Assembly (NCBI GenBank): GCA_025363715.1 | Contig: JANYLR010000095.1 | Span: 1-55,888, forward strand | Reading direction: 5' to 3' | DNA from: Holophagaceae bacterium | Lineage (GTDB): Bacteria; Acidobacteriota; Holophagae; Holophagales; Holophagaceae | DNA: 55,888 nucleotides | Part shown: positions 45,790-54,064 of the stretch, piece by piece | How positions within the stretch are numbered: position 1 is the stretch's first letter | How the letters are laid out: every line of letters begins with the position of its first letter | Position numbers and translations under genes: made by a program | The notes under the pieces: model-generated | Told to the model about the DNA's origin: nothing | The model's input: the letters and a program-made list of their open reading frames with translations, nothing else | The model's database searches: none

Positions 45790-46812
45790 ATGAATTCCCC
45801 CTCCACGCCGACTCCGTTCCTGGATGCGTTGCCAGCGGTCAAGCTGGACCGGATCCCGCTATTGCTGCTGCCGGTCCTGGCCCTTCTGGCGCTGCCCCTC
45901 GTCGGCTCGTTTTCCACCTGGGTCACGCTCACCTTCGCCGGACTGGCCATGGGCATGATCATCTTCATCATCGCCTCGGGTCTGACCCTGGTGTTCGGCC
46001 TGATGGACGTGCTCAACTTCGGCCACGGGGTGTTCATCACGCTGGGTGCTTTTCTCGCGGCCTCCGTGCTGGGTCGGTTGACCGGCTGGACTGAAAGCGG
46101 CTCGCTGCTACTGAACCTGGTGGCGGTGCTACCTGCCATGCTGGCGGCCATGGTGGTGGCTGGCCTGGTGGGGTTCGCCTTCGAGCGCCTGATCATCCGT
46201 CCGGTCTACGGCCAGCCGCTGAAACAGATCATGATCACCATGGGCGGGATGATCGTCGGCGTGGAGCTGATCAAGGTCATCTGGGGCGCCCAGGCCATTC
46301 CGCTGCCGCTGCCCACGGCCTTCCGGGGCTCCCTGCTGTTCGGAGACGCGGCCGTGGAGAAATACCGCCTGATCGCGGTCGTGGTCGGGCTGGGTGTGTT
46401 CGCGGTGCTGTCCTGGGTGCTGAGCCGCACCAAGCTCGGCCTCCTGATCCGGGCCGGCGTCCAGGACCGGGAGATGGTGGAGAGCCTCGGCTATCGCATC
46501 GGGCGCCTGTTCATCGGGGTCTTCGTGGCCGGTTCCGCCCTGGCGGGCCTGGGTGGCGTCATGTGGGGGCTGTACCAGCAGACCATCACGCCGGAAATGG
46601 GGGGCCAGATCAATGTGCTGCTGTTCATTGTCATCATCATCGGCGGCATGGGCTCCGTGGGCGGTTGCTTCATCGGCTCGCTGCTCGTGGGCCTGATGGC
46701 CAACTACACGGGTTTCCTGGCTCCCAAGGTGGCGCTCTTCTCCAACATCCTCCTGATGGTGATCGTCCTCATGTGGCGGCCCGAGGGGCTCTATCCGGTG
46801 GGGAAGCGATGA
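45790..46812 (+). CDS. Liv-type ABC transporter permease (LivH-like)
   Basis: A 340-residue permease. The N-terminus is longer than usual, then about eight helices. Signatures are ASGLTLVFGLMDVLNFGHGV, NFGHGVFITLGAFLA and the ATPase-contact loop VQDREMVESLGYRIGRLF. The ATG at 45790 follows GGAG. It overlaps the next permease by 4 bp. Confidence 0.95.
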   Translation: MNSPSTPTPFLDALPAVKLDRIPLLLLPVLALLALPLVGSFSTWVTLTFAGLAMGMIIFIIASGLTLVFGLMDVLNFGHGVFITLGAFLAASVLGRLTGWTESGSLLLNLVAVLPAMLAAMVVAGLVGFAFERLIIRPVYGQPLKQIMITMGGMIVGVELIKVIWGAQAIPLPLPTAFRGSLLFGDAAVEKYRLIAVVVGLGVFAVLSWVLSRTKLGLLIRAGVQDREMVESLGYRIGRLFIGVFVAGSALAGLGGVMWGLYQQTITPEMGGQINVLLFIVIIIGGMGSVGGCFIGSLLVGLMANYTGFLAPKVALFSNILLMVIVLMWRPEGLYPVGKR

Positions 46813-47882
46813 TCTTCAACCGCCTATTCTCCGGGGACCTGCCCAGGAGCCGCGTCCTGCTGATGGTCCTGGTCGCGATCCTGGCCGGATTGCTGCTCAC
46901 CCCCTTCGTCTTCCCGGGAGCGAAGGCGCTGAATGTCGCCGCCAAGATCTGCATCTTCATCGTGCTGGTGGCGAGCTTCGACCTGCTGCTCGGCTACACC
47001 GGCATCGTCTCCTTCGCCCACACCATGTTCTTCGGCATCGGCGCCTACGGGGTCGCCATCGCCCTTACGCGGCTGGGGCCAACCTGGACGGCCGTGGCTG
47101 TGGGGGTCGGCGCGGCCGTCCTCTTGTCGCTGGTCCTCTCCATGGTGATCGGCCTGTTCAGCCTGCGGGTGAAGGCGATGTTCTACGCCATGATCACCCT
47201 GGCCGTGGCCACCGCCTTCCAGACCCTCGCCTCCCAGCTGTCCGAATTCACCGGGGGCGAAGACGGCCTGACCTTCAAGGTCCCGGAGTTGCTGTCGCCG
47301 GCCTTCTCGCTTTCCGAGCAGCCCTTCCTGGGGGTGTCCCTGGATGGCCGGCTGATCGCCTTCTACCTGCTCCTGGCCATCACCGTGGCACTGTTCCTTA
47401 TCCTGCTGCGCATCGTCAACTCGCCCTTCGGGCGGGTGCTACAGGCCATCCGGGAGAATGCCTTCCGCGCCGAGGCCCTGGGCTACCAGACGGTGGTCTA
47501 CCGGACCTGGTCCAACGTGCTTTCGGCCGTGTTCGCCACCCTGGCAGGCGCGCTGCTTGCCCTGTGGCTGCGCTACAACGGCCCGGACACCTCCCTCTCC
47601 TTCGAGATCATGATCGACATCCTGCTCATGGTGGTGATCGGCGGCATGGGCACTTTGTACGGGTCGGTGATCGGCGCGACCCTGTTCATCATCGTGCAGA
47701 ACTACCTGCAGGACCTGATGAGGTTCGCGAGCGAGGGGGTCAGCAAGGTGCCCTTCCTGCGTGACCTGCTGCATCCGGATCGCTGGCTGCTCTGGCTGGG
47801 GATCCTGTTCGTCTTGAGCGTCTACCGATTCCCCACGGGCATCGTAGGCAAGCTGCGTTCCAAGGCCCGCGGGTATTCCTGA
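46809..47882 (+). CDS. Liv-type ABC transporter permease (LivM-like)
   Basis: A 357-residue permease with about nine helices. Signatures include ASFDLLLGYTGIVSFAHTMF, the contact loop IRENAFRAEALGYQTVVYR, and VVIGGMGTLYGSVIGA. It completes the five-component importer. The alpha/beta hydrolase follows 36 bp later. Confidence 0.95.
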   Translation: MIFNRLFSGDLPRSRVLLMVLVAILAGLLLTPFVFPGAKALNVAAKICIFIVLVASFDLLLGYTGIVSFAHTMFFGIGAYGVAIALTRLGPTWTAVAVGVGAAVLLSLVLSMVIGLFSLRVKAMFYAMITLAVATAFQTLASQLSEFTGGEDGLTFKVPELLSPAFSLSEQPFLGVSLDGRLIAFYLLLAITVALFLILLRIVNSPFGRVLQAIRENAFRAEALGYQTVVYRTWSNVLSAVFATLAGALLALWLRYNGPDTSLSFEIMIDILLMVVIGGMGTLYGSVIGATLFIIVQNYLQDLMRFASEGVSKVPFLRDLLHPDRWLLWLGILFVLSVYRFPTGIVGKLRSKARGYS

Positions 47883-47918
47883 CCTTGGCTTCTGCGGATC
47901 TCCGGGAGGTCATCCACC

Positions 47919-48716
47919 ATGCCCCAGCTCCATGTGAACAACGTCGATCTCTACTTTGAACTCCACGGCCCCGAAACGGGCGAGCTGGTCGTTCTCAACA
48001 ACGGCGTGTTCATGAACACAGGCTCCTGGGCCTTCCAGCTGCCCGATTTGGCCAAGCGCTACCGGGTGCTGACCTACGACATGCGCGGCCAGGGCCAGAG
48101 TGAGCATCCCGAGAGCGACTACTCCCTGGAGCTGCACGCCGAAGACCTAGTGGCCCTCATGGATGCCCTGGGTCTCGCCAAAGCCCACATGGTCGGCACC
48201 TCGTACGGCGGCGAGCTGAACCTGCTGATGGGGATCCGGCATCCGGAGCGGTGCCGCAGCCTGACGATCATCGCTTCCGTGTCGCACAGCGATCCCCTGC
48301 TGGTGGCCATGATCGAGCGCTGGCGGTTGGCGGCCATGCTGGGGGACGGGCCCCTGTTCTTCCGCCTCATCTATGCCGATACCTATTCGGAAGGCTTCCT
48401 GCGCGAGCGGCCCGACCTGATCCCCATGGCCGAGCAGCGCTACGCCACCTTAGACCTGCCTGCCGCCGTGCGGCTGATCGAGAGCTTCCAGCGGTTCGAT
48501 GTCCGGGCTGACCTAGCCAGCATTCGGGTTCCGACCTGCATCGTTTCGGCCGAGCTCGACCTTCTCAAGCCCCGGAAATACGGGGAGCTCATGCACCAGG
48601 CCATCGCCAGGTCCGAGTTCCACCTGATTCCCGGGGCCGGCCATGTCGTCGTCCTGGAGCGGGCGGCGGAAGTGAACACCATCCTTCTCGGCTTCCTGGC
48701 CAAACACCCTTTGTGA
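47919..48716 (+). CDS. Alpha/beta hydrolase (PcaD-like fold)
   Basis: A 265-residue alpha/beta hydrolase. The nucleophile elbow is GTSYGGELN with Ser; the acid is probably Asp in VSAELDLLKPRK, and the base His in IPGAGHVVVLERA. The N-terminus (MPQLHVNNVDLYFELHGP) resembles 3-oxoadipate enol-lactone hydrolases, but the family covers esterases, C-C hydrolases and thioesterases. In this operon it could hydrolyse an imported ester or lactone, or a CoA thioester. Confidence 0.88.
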   Translation: MPQLHVNNVDLYFELHGPETGELVVLNNGVFMNTGSWAFQLPDLAKRYRVLTYDMRGQGQSEHPESDYSLELHAEDLVALMDALGLAKAHMVGTSYGGELNLLMGIRHPERCRSLTIIASVSHSDPLLVAMIERWRLAAMLGDGPLFFRLIYADTYSEGFLRERPDLIPMAEQRYATLDLPAAVRLIESFQRFDVRADLASIRVPTCIVSAELDLLKPRKYGELMHQAIARSEFHLIPGAGHVVVLERAAEVNTILLGFLAKHPL

Positions 48717-48754
48717 GAGTGCCCGGGAGCCTCGCGTCCATTTCAGGAGTTGTC

Positions 48755-50062
48755 ATGAACCACCAGGGCCTCTATCGCAGCAAGCTCATCAGCGTGGATG
48801 AGGCCGTCTCCCACATCCGCAGCGACAACGACGTGATCGTCGCCCAGTGCGCCTCGGAGCCCCAGGGCTGCATGTCGCGCTTCCACATCGTCGGGGACCG
48901 GGTCGAGAACGTTCGCGTCTTCTCGGTGTTGACCCTCAAGGAATACGACTTCTACATGAAGAAGGAGATGCAGGGTCACTTCGAGCTGGCCTCGTGGTTC
49001 CACGCCCCAGGCTCCCGCGCCGCCCTCAAGGCCGGCACAGGCACCGTGACCTACGTGCCCAACATGCTCCACCGCGCGGCCACCGATCGCATCCATGCGC
49101 ACCGGCCCGACATCTTCTTCGGCACCTGCACGCCGCCCGACAAACACGGCTTCGTCTCGCTCTCGCTGGGCATCACCTATGAGAAGGACATCATGGACCA
49201 CGCCAGCCTCGTCATTCTCGAAGTGAACCCGCGCCTGCCTCGGACTTTCGGCGACACGGAAGTCCACGTATCCGCGGTGGACTACTTCGTCGAGCACGAC
49301 CAGGAGGTGCCCTCCCTGCCGGCCCCCGTGCCCAATGAGACCGATCTTGCGATCGGGGCCTGCATCGCCGACCTCGTCGAGGATGGTTCGACCCTCCAGC
49401 TTGGCATCGGCGGCATTCCCAACGCCGCCGCCCTGGCCCTCAAGGGCAAGAAGGATCTGGGCGTCCACACGGAGATGCTCGTGGACTCCATGATGGAGCT
49501 GTACGAGATGGGCGTCATCACGAATGCCAGGAAGGCCCTGAAGCCCGGCAAGTTCATCACGACCTTCGCCATGGGCTCGAGGAAGTTCTACGATTGGCTC
49601 GACGACAACGTGGCCGTCGAGTTCCAGCGCGGCAGCTGGGTCAACAACCCGGCCATCGTCGCACAGAACTCCAAAATGGTCTCGGTCAACACCTGCATCT
49701 CCGTCGATTTCACGGGACAGGTGGCCAGCGAGTCCATCGGCACCAGCCAGTACTCAGGCACGGGCGGCCAGTCGGACACGGCCCAGGGCGCGGTGGCCGG
49801 CTTCGATGGCAAGGGCAAGAGCATCATCGCCTGCTACAGCACGGCCAAAGGCGGCACCGTCTCGACCATCACCCCCACCCTCCCCCTCGGCTCGGCCGTG
49901 ACCCTGCACCGTGCCCACGTGGACCACGTCGTCACCGAGCACGGCGTCGCCCGGCTGCGGGGCCGCACGGTGCGGGAGCGGACCCAGGAGCTCATCGCCA
50001 TCGCCCATCCCGATTTCCGCGCCGAGCTCACCGAGCAGGCCCGGAAGCTCAACTACCTCTGA
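48755..50062 (+). CDS. Acetyl-CoA hydrolase/transferase family CoA-transferase
   Basis: A 435-residue enzyme of the Cat1/4-hydroxybutyrate CoA-transferase group. The N-terminus has ISVDEAVSHIRSDNDVIV. The conserved LQLGIGGIPNAAALAL precedes GVHTEMLVDSMMELYEMG, whose HTEM glutamate is probably the catalytic residue that forms the glutamyl-CoA intermediate. SQYSGTGGQSDTAQGA is the family C-terminal motif. The expected role is CoA activation of the imported acid using acetyl-CoA or another donor, fitting the cluster. The ATG at 48755 follows AGGAG. Confidence 0.93.
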   Translation: MNHQGLYRSKLISVDEAVSHIRSDNDVIVAQCASEPQGCMSRFHIVGDRVENVRVFSVLTLKEYDFYMKKEMQGHFELASWFHAPGSRAALKAGTGTVTYVPNMLHRAATDRIHAHRPDIFFGTCTPPDKHGFVSLSLGITYEKDIMDHASLVILEVNPRLPRTFGDTEVHVSAVDYFVEHDQEVPSLPAPVPNETDLAIGACIADLVEDGSTLQLGIGGIPNAAALALKGKKDLGVHTEMLVDSMMELYEMGVITNARKALKPGKFITTFAMGSRKFYDWLDDNVAVEFQRGSWVNNPAIVAQNSKMVSVNTCISVDFTGQVASESIGTSQYSGTGGQSDTAQGAVAGFDGKGKSIIACYSTAKGGTVSTITPTLPLGSAVTLHRAHVDHVVTEHGVARLRGRTVRERTQELIAIAHPDFRAELTEQARKLNYL

Positions 50063-50104
50063 TCCGGCCGACCGGACGCATCGAACAGGACCTCTGGAGA
50101 ACCC

Positions 50105-51118
50105 ATGCACGTAGGCATCACCGGATTTGGAAACTGGCAGCCCACCGGAAGGCAGACGGCCGCGGAGCTCGCCGCGGCGACGGGCATTCCCGAGGACGTC
50201 ATCGCCCTGAAATTCGGCGTGAAGGGCAAGCCCGTCGCCGGGCCCGGCGAGACCACGGCCTTCATGGGGCTGGCCGCCGCCAACAAGGCCCTGGCAAGCG
50301 CCGGGATCGAAGGCAGTGCGGTGGACCTGGTGATCTGGTGCGGCGCTCAGCACAAGGACTACCCCTGCTGGCTGGCCGGCCTCTACGTGGCCAACCAGAT
50401 TGGCGCGAAGAAGGCCTGGAGCTTCGATATGGAGGCCATGTGTGGCTCCATGATGGTCGCCCTCGATGTGGCCAAGTCGATGATGCTGACCCACCCCGAA
50501 CTGGAGACCGTCCTCCTCGTCTCGGGCTACCGCAACAATGACCTCATCGATCTCAGTGTTCCCGAGACCCGGTTCATGCTCGACATCGGCTCTGGCGGCT
50601 CGGCCCTGGTGCTGAAGAAGAACGCCGGCCGGAACGCCATCCTGGCCTCGGCCTTCCGGGGCGATGGTTCCCTGTCCGAGATGTGCATCGTCCCCGCCCT
50701 GGGCTCCAAGGCCTGGCCACCGGCCGCTGGCGACGTGGCCCGCACCCACTTCGTGGTGCCGGATGAGCCCGCCTTCAAGGCCAAGCTGGGCGAGGTGACC
50801 ATGCCCAACTTCTACGCCGTGATCCGCGAGTCATTGAAGCTGTCCGGCCTGTCGGAGCAGGACCTCGACTACCTCGCCATCCTCCACTTCAAGCGCAGCG
50901 CCCATGACGCCGTGCTGGCGGAGCTGGGCCTCAAACCCGAGCAGAGCACCTACCTTGACGAGTACGGCCACCTGGGCCAGAACGACCAGGTGCTCTCGCT
51001 TGAGCTGGGTCTCCGGGACGGCAAGATCCAGGCCGGCTCCCGCATTGTGTTCGTGGGCGCCGGACTGGGCTTCGTCTGGGCCGCCACCACCATCCAGTGG
51101 GGCCCCTATTCCGGGTAA
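50105..51118 (+). CDS. KAS-III-like (FabH-fold) enzyme, second copy
   Basis: A 337-residue thiolase-fold protein. The nucleophile aligns to Cys113 in FDMEAMCGSMMVAL. The histidine position is kept (His261 in LAILHFKRSA). The FabH asparagine position is His289 in DEYGHLGQND, giving an apparent Cys-His-His set more like elongating ketosynthases than FabH. The end VFVGAGLGFVWAATTIQW matches the KAS-III family. It differs strongly from the first KAS-III-like gene, so the two are not a recent duplication. It closes the cluster; its stop codon directly abuts the 312-bp fold-back element. Confidence 0.82.
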   Translation: MHVGITGFGNWQPTGRQTAAELAAATGIPEDVIALKFGVKGKPVAGPGETTAFMGLAAANKALASAGIEGSAVDLVIWCGAQHKDYPCWLAGLYVANQIGAKKAWSFDMEAMCGSMMVALDVAKSMMLTHPELETVLLVSGYRNNDLIDLSVPETRFMLDIGSGGSALVLKKNAGRNAILASAFRGDGSLSEMCIVPALGSKAWPPAAGDVARTHFVVPDEPAFKAKLGEVTMPNFYAVIRESLKLSGLSEQDLDYLAILHFKRSAHDAVLAELGLKPEQSTYLDEYGHLGQNDQVLSLELGLRDGKIQAGSRIVFVGAGLGFVWAATTIQWGPYSG

Positions 51119-51430
51119 GAGTGCCTAACAAAACCCCGACGAGGTCGCGATGAAACCAGGCAGGATGCTCCGCAGATATCAGTTCGTCTCGCGTATCGCC
51201 ACAGGCGATACCGAGAGGGAAGGGCCCGCAGGGCAACGTGGTTCGTTGTTCAAGGGACCTAACGCCGCGGAGCGCCTGCCTGGCTCCATCCCTCCGGGCG
51301 AAAGGCGGCGGGCGTCGCGATGCCGCGTCACGCTCGTCGCGCGTAGTACCCGCTACGCTTTGACTCGCATTCCTCGCCTCGCTCGCCCGGCGACCCTCGC
51401 GCAAACCCGTGGGGGTTTTGTTAGGCACTC
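51119..51430. mobile_element. 312-bp fold-back element with perfect 19-bp terminal inverted repeats
   Basis: GAGTGCCTAACAAAACCCC (51119-51137) is the exact reverse complement of 51412-51430. Inside, an imperfect 19-bp inverted repeat (51155-51173 with 51267-51285) encloses a hairpin at 51187-51216 (13 bp with one bulge, ACA loop). A further hairpin, GCGTAG/CTACGC, lies at 51341-51358. There is no convincing protein: the only long frame (51150-51434) crosses all these palindromes. It fills the 324-bp gap between the KAS-III-like gene and a hydrolase. A non-autonomous miniature element is the best reading; no target duplication is obvious. Confidence 0.65.
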
Positions 51431-51442
51431 ATAGGAGACTGC

Positions 51443-52381
51443 ATGTCCAATGGGTGGATCATCGGAACCCTGTTGCTGGGGTCGTTCCTCGCTGGCTTCC
51501 TCATCCTGGGTTGGCTGATGCTCAAGCGGCCCCTTGAGCTATGGGACTGGGGAACGCGGCGCGCCCTGGCCGGCGCTGGTCTGAAGAAGGTGATCGTCCC
51601 GGCGCCCGTGGGTCCCCAGACCGTCTTCGTGGGGGGAACGGGACCGGTGCTGGTCTTCCTGCACGGCGCCGGCCACCAGGCGGGAACCTGGCTGCGGGTG
51701 GCCAAGGCCCTCGGCGGACAGTACACCCTGGTGATCCCGGACCTCGCCGGGCATGGCGAGAGCGCGCCCGCCACGGGACCCATTCAGGCGGCGGACATCG
51801 TCGCGGGGCTGGAAGCGGTGATCGCCAGCCAGGCTCATGGTCAGCCGGTCACCCTGATCGGCAACTCCCTGGGGGCGTGGATGGCGATGGTCCTGGCCAC
51901 GCGCCACCCCGACTGGGTGGAGTGGCTCATCGCGGTCAACGGCGGGCCCCTGAAGGGTGCGAATGCGGAGGTACGCCTGCTCCCCGCGACCCGGGAAGAG
52001 GCGCGGGCAACCATGGCCCAGCTGCGTGATGCCAGCAGTCCGGCCATTCCCGGCCATATCCTCGATGACCTGGTGCGACGCTCCAGATCTGGGGCCCTGG
52101 CCCGCTTCTCGGCGACCGCCGCCAGCATGGAGGACTGGATGCTGACCGAGGAGCAGCTCCGCGTCCTGCGGGTTCCGGTCCGGTTGATCTGGGGCGTGGC
52201 CGATGGGCTGATGCCCCTGGACTATGCCCTGCGCATGGTGGCTGTCCTGCCGGAGGTCGAGCTCATCCCGCTCGATCGCTGCGGCCACGTGCCCCAGCAG
52301 GAGGCGCCGGAACGCTTTCTGGCTGCGCTGCGGCGGGCCCTTGGCGAAGCGCAGGGAGTGGAGGGAAGGGAGGCCAGTTGA
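51443..52381 (+). CDS. Membrane-anchored alpha/beta hydrolase
   Basis: A 312-residue protein. The N-terminal helix (WIIGTLLLGSFLAGFLILGW) anchors it in the inner membrane. The hydrolase fold follows: VLVFLHGAGHQAGTW (oxyanion loop), DLAGHGESAP, the nucleophile elbow LIGNSLGAWMAM with Ser, a probable Asp in IWGVADGLMPLD, and His in DRCGHVPQQE. It resembles MhpC-type or lipase-like hydrolases. The fold-back element separates it from the Liv cluster, so membership in that pathway is uncertain. Confidence 0.85.
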   Translation: MSNGWIIGTLLLGSFLAGFLILGWLMLKRPLELWDWGTRRALAGAGLKKVIVPAPVGPQTVFVGGTGPVLVFLHGAGHQAGTWLRVAKALGGQYTLVIPDLAGHGESAPATGPIQAADIVAGLEAVIASQAHGQPVTLIGNSLGAWMAMVLATRHPDWVEWLIAVNGGPLKGANAEVRLLPATREEARATMAQLRDASSPAIPGHILDDLVRRSRSGALARFSATAASMEDWMLTEEQLRVLRVPVRLIWGVADGLMPLDYALRMVAVLPEVELIPLDRCGHVPQQEAPERFLAALRRALGEAQGVEGREAS

Positions 52382-52395
52382 GGCAGTCCCCCCGC

Positions 52396-52851
52396 TCAGG
52401 ACACCTCGAACCCCTCGAACGCGAGTTCGATCGTTTCCATGGCCACTTCGTTCTCCTGGGCCCGCAGGGGTGTGTAGGACAGGGCCACGGGGCGGACCTT
52501 GTGGAAGGTCCAGGTCAGCACGACCGTCTGCTGGTCCTGGCCGAGCAGCATGACCTTGATGGATTTTCCGCGGGCTGTTTTCCCGCTACGTGCCTTGTCC
52601 CACCAGGCATAGAGGTCGAGGGCACCACAGACGCCACGCTTCAGGATGAGCGTGTTCCCGGCGCCGGAAGGCGCGGGGTGGCCGTCCTCGCCGGGGCCGA
52701 TCCGGAACTCGGGGAAGATGACTTCCGCAAAGCCGCCGCTGCTCTGGCGTGACTTGCCATTGCCGAAATCCACAAGGAAGTTGGAACCCAGGACAGGCCG
52801 GCCTCCGCTTGTAGCGCCACCCTCCACTGAGGCCTGCGAGCGCCTGGTCAC
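52396..52851 (-). CDS. gp19-type phage-tail-tube / eCIS tube protein, second gene
   Basis: A 151-residue protein of the T4 gp19-like tube family (phage tail or extracellular contractile injection system). Visible markers are SNFLVDFGNG near the start, LILKRGVCGALDLYAWW, and the C-terminal RAQENEVAMETIELAFEGFE. The GTG start overlaps the stop of the first tube gene by 4 bp (GTGA). It is more divergent than its neighbour, with an N-terminal extension (MTRRSQASVEGG). Such paralogue pairs serve as the tube body and as initiator near the baseplate. Confidence 0.85.
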   Translation of the reverse strand: MTRRSQASVEGGATSGGRPVLGSNFLVDFGNGKSRQSSGGFAEVIFPEFRIGPGEDGHPAPSGAGNTLILKRGVCGALDLYAWWDKARSGKTARGKSIKVMLLGQDQQTVVLTWTFHKVRPVALSYTPLRAQENEVAMETIELAFEGFEVS

Positions 52852-53300
52852 TCCATTTCCAGCCGTTCGTAGGTCAGCACGAGTTCTTCCATGGCGATAT
52901 CGCTGCCCTTTGCATTGAGGGGACCGCTGGTGTGCTTGGTGATGCGGGCGCGCAGCAGCTTCCAGGTCTGCACCGTGCCCGAGTGATCCTCGTTCTGCAG
53001 CATGATGGTGACGGTGCGCAGGGCGTTCTGGTTCCCGTTGCGGATATCGTTCAGCCAGTTGTAGAGGTTCAAGGAGCCGATGATGCCGCGTTTCAGCGTG
53101 ACGTCTGTGGCCTTGTTGAGCCCCGTGAGCTTGATGACGCTGTTCTCTTTCGAGTTGCCATTGCGGTACTCGGTGACGGCCACTTCCTGGCTGAGGCCGC
53201 TGATCTCCTGGAAGCCGGCCTCGGGCCCATCGGTATCACCGGTGCCCAGGTCGACCAGGAAGTTGAACTCGGTATAGGGACGGTCACGCCTGACAGCCAT
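52848..53300 (-). CDS. gp19-type phage-tail-tube / eCIS tube protein, first gene
   Basis: A 150-residue tube protein (T4 gp19 family). Markers are YTEFNFLVDLG, AGFQEISGLSQEV, DVTLKRGIIGSLNLYNWL and AMEELVLTYERLEME. The start is the ATG at 53300 with AGGAGG five bases upstream; the longer upstream frame is not supported. In contractile injection systems these proteins stack into the inner tube. Here the only companion is the overlapping second tube gene: no sheath, baseplate, AAA ATPase or spike lies nearby. Confidence 0.9.
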   Translation of the reverse strand: MAVRRDRPYTEFNFLVDLGTGDTDGPEAGFQEISGLSQEVAVTEYRNGNSKENSVIKLTGLNKATDVTLKRGIIGSLNLYNWLNDIRNGNQNALRTVTIMLQNEDHSGTVQTWKLLRARITKHTSGPLNAKGSDIAMEELVLTYERLEME

Positions 53301-53373
53301 GCCAACCTCCTGTGAGTGCCGGGAGGGAGGATAGCAAGACTTACTCTTCAAGTGAAAATTTCCGGCCGTCAGC

Positions 53374-54054
53374 TCAGCCCTTCCCATCCCAGCCCTCCGC
53401 CGCCCGGAAGCTGTGGTAGCGGTCGCTGCCCAGGATGAGGTGGTCGGCCAGGGGGACGCCCAGGGATTCACCCGCGGCCTGGAGGCGCCGCGTGAGCTGG
53501 GTGTCCTCGCGACTGGGCGTGGGGTCGCCGCTGGGGTGGTTGTGGTAGGCCAGGGCCGTGGTGGCGCCATAGCGCAGGGCTTCGCGGAAGAATTCGCGGG
53601 GGCTGATGAGCGTCGCGGTGCTGGTGCCCTGGCTGAGGATCCGCTCCGCCAGCAGGTCGCCCTTGGCGTTCAGGGCCAGCAAGCCGAAGCGCTCCTCCGT
53701 CCAGCCCTGGCAGCGGGGCAGCAGGTAGGCGCCGGCGGCCCGGGGGCTGGTGATCCGGGGCCGCTCGGCCGTGCGCTGGGCGCGCCGGGCCAACTCCATC
53801 GCCGCCCAGAGCTGGCCGGCCTTGGCGGGCCCCAGCCCTGGCTGCTCCAGCCAGTCCGTGAGGCCGAGGCCGAGCAGTCCGGCGATGCCACCGGTTCGGC
53901 CGAGCAGGGTCTGCGCCAGTTCCACCGCGCTCTGGCCCCGCCGGCCCGTGCCCCAGAGCAGGGCCAGCAGCTCCGCGTCGGCCAGGCCTTCGCCGTGGCC
54001 CGCCAGGAGGCGCTCGCGGGGGCGTTGGTCAGGGGAGAGATCAAGGATTCGCAT
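53374..54054 (-). CDS. radC: RadC family JAB-domain protein
   Basis: A 226-residue RadC protein. An N-terminal helix-hairpin-helix-like region (about residues 1-95, including RPRERLLAGHGEGLADAELL) precedes the JAB/MPN metalloprotease-like domain with the metal-binding motif AYHNHPSGDPTPSREDTQL. It starts at the ATG at 54054 after AAGG. RadC's role is unclear, although homologues are induced in competence regulons. Here it follows pseudopilin and ComEA-like genes on the same strand. Confidence 0.93.
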   Translation of the reverse strand: MRILDLSPDQRPRERLLAGHGEGLADAELLALLWGTGRRGQSAVELAQTLLGRTGGIAGLLGLGLTDWLEQPGLGPAKAGQLWAAMELARRAQRTAERPRITSPRAAGAYLLPRCQGWTEERFGLLALNAKGDLLAERILSQGTSTATLISPREFFREALRYGATTALAYHNHPSGDPTPSREDTQLTRRLQAAGESLGVPLADHLILGSDRYHSFRAAEGWDGKG

Positions 54055-54064
54055 GAGGGACCTT

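Noticed and set aside
51119..51430. Integron cassette or attC site
   Set aside because: Although the ends fit RYYYAAC/GTTRRRY, the element is 312 bp with perfectly matched ends, whereas attC sites are shorter and have unpaired bases. No integrase or cassette array is present. Kept only as an alternative in the findings.
51150..51434. A 94-codon open frame within the fold-back element
   Set aside because: It crosses all the palindromes, is Arg/Thr/Ala-rich without a domain, and has no ribosome binding site that I can see.
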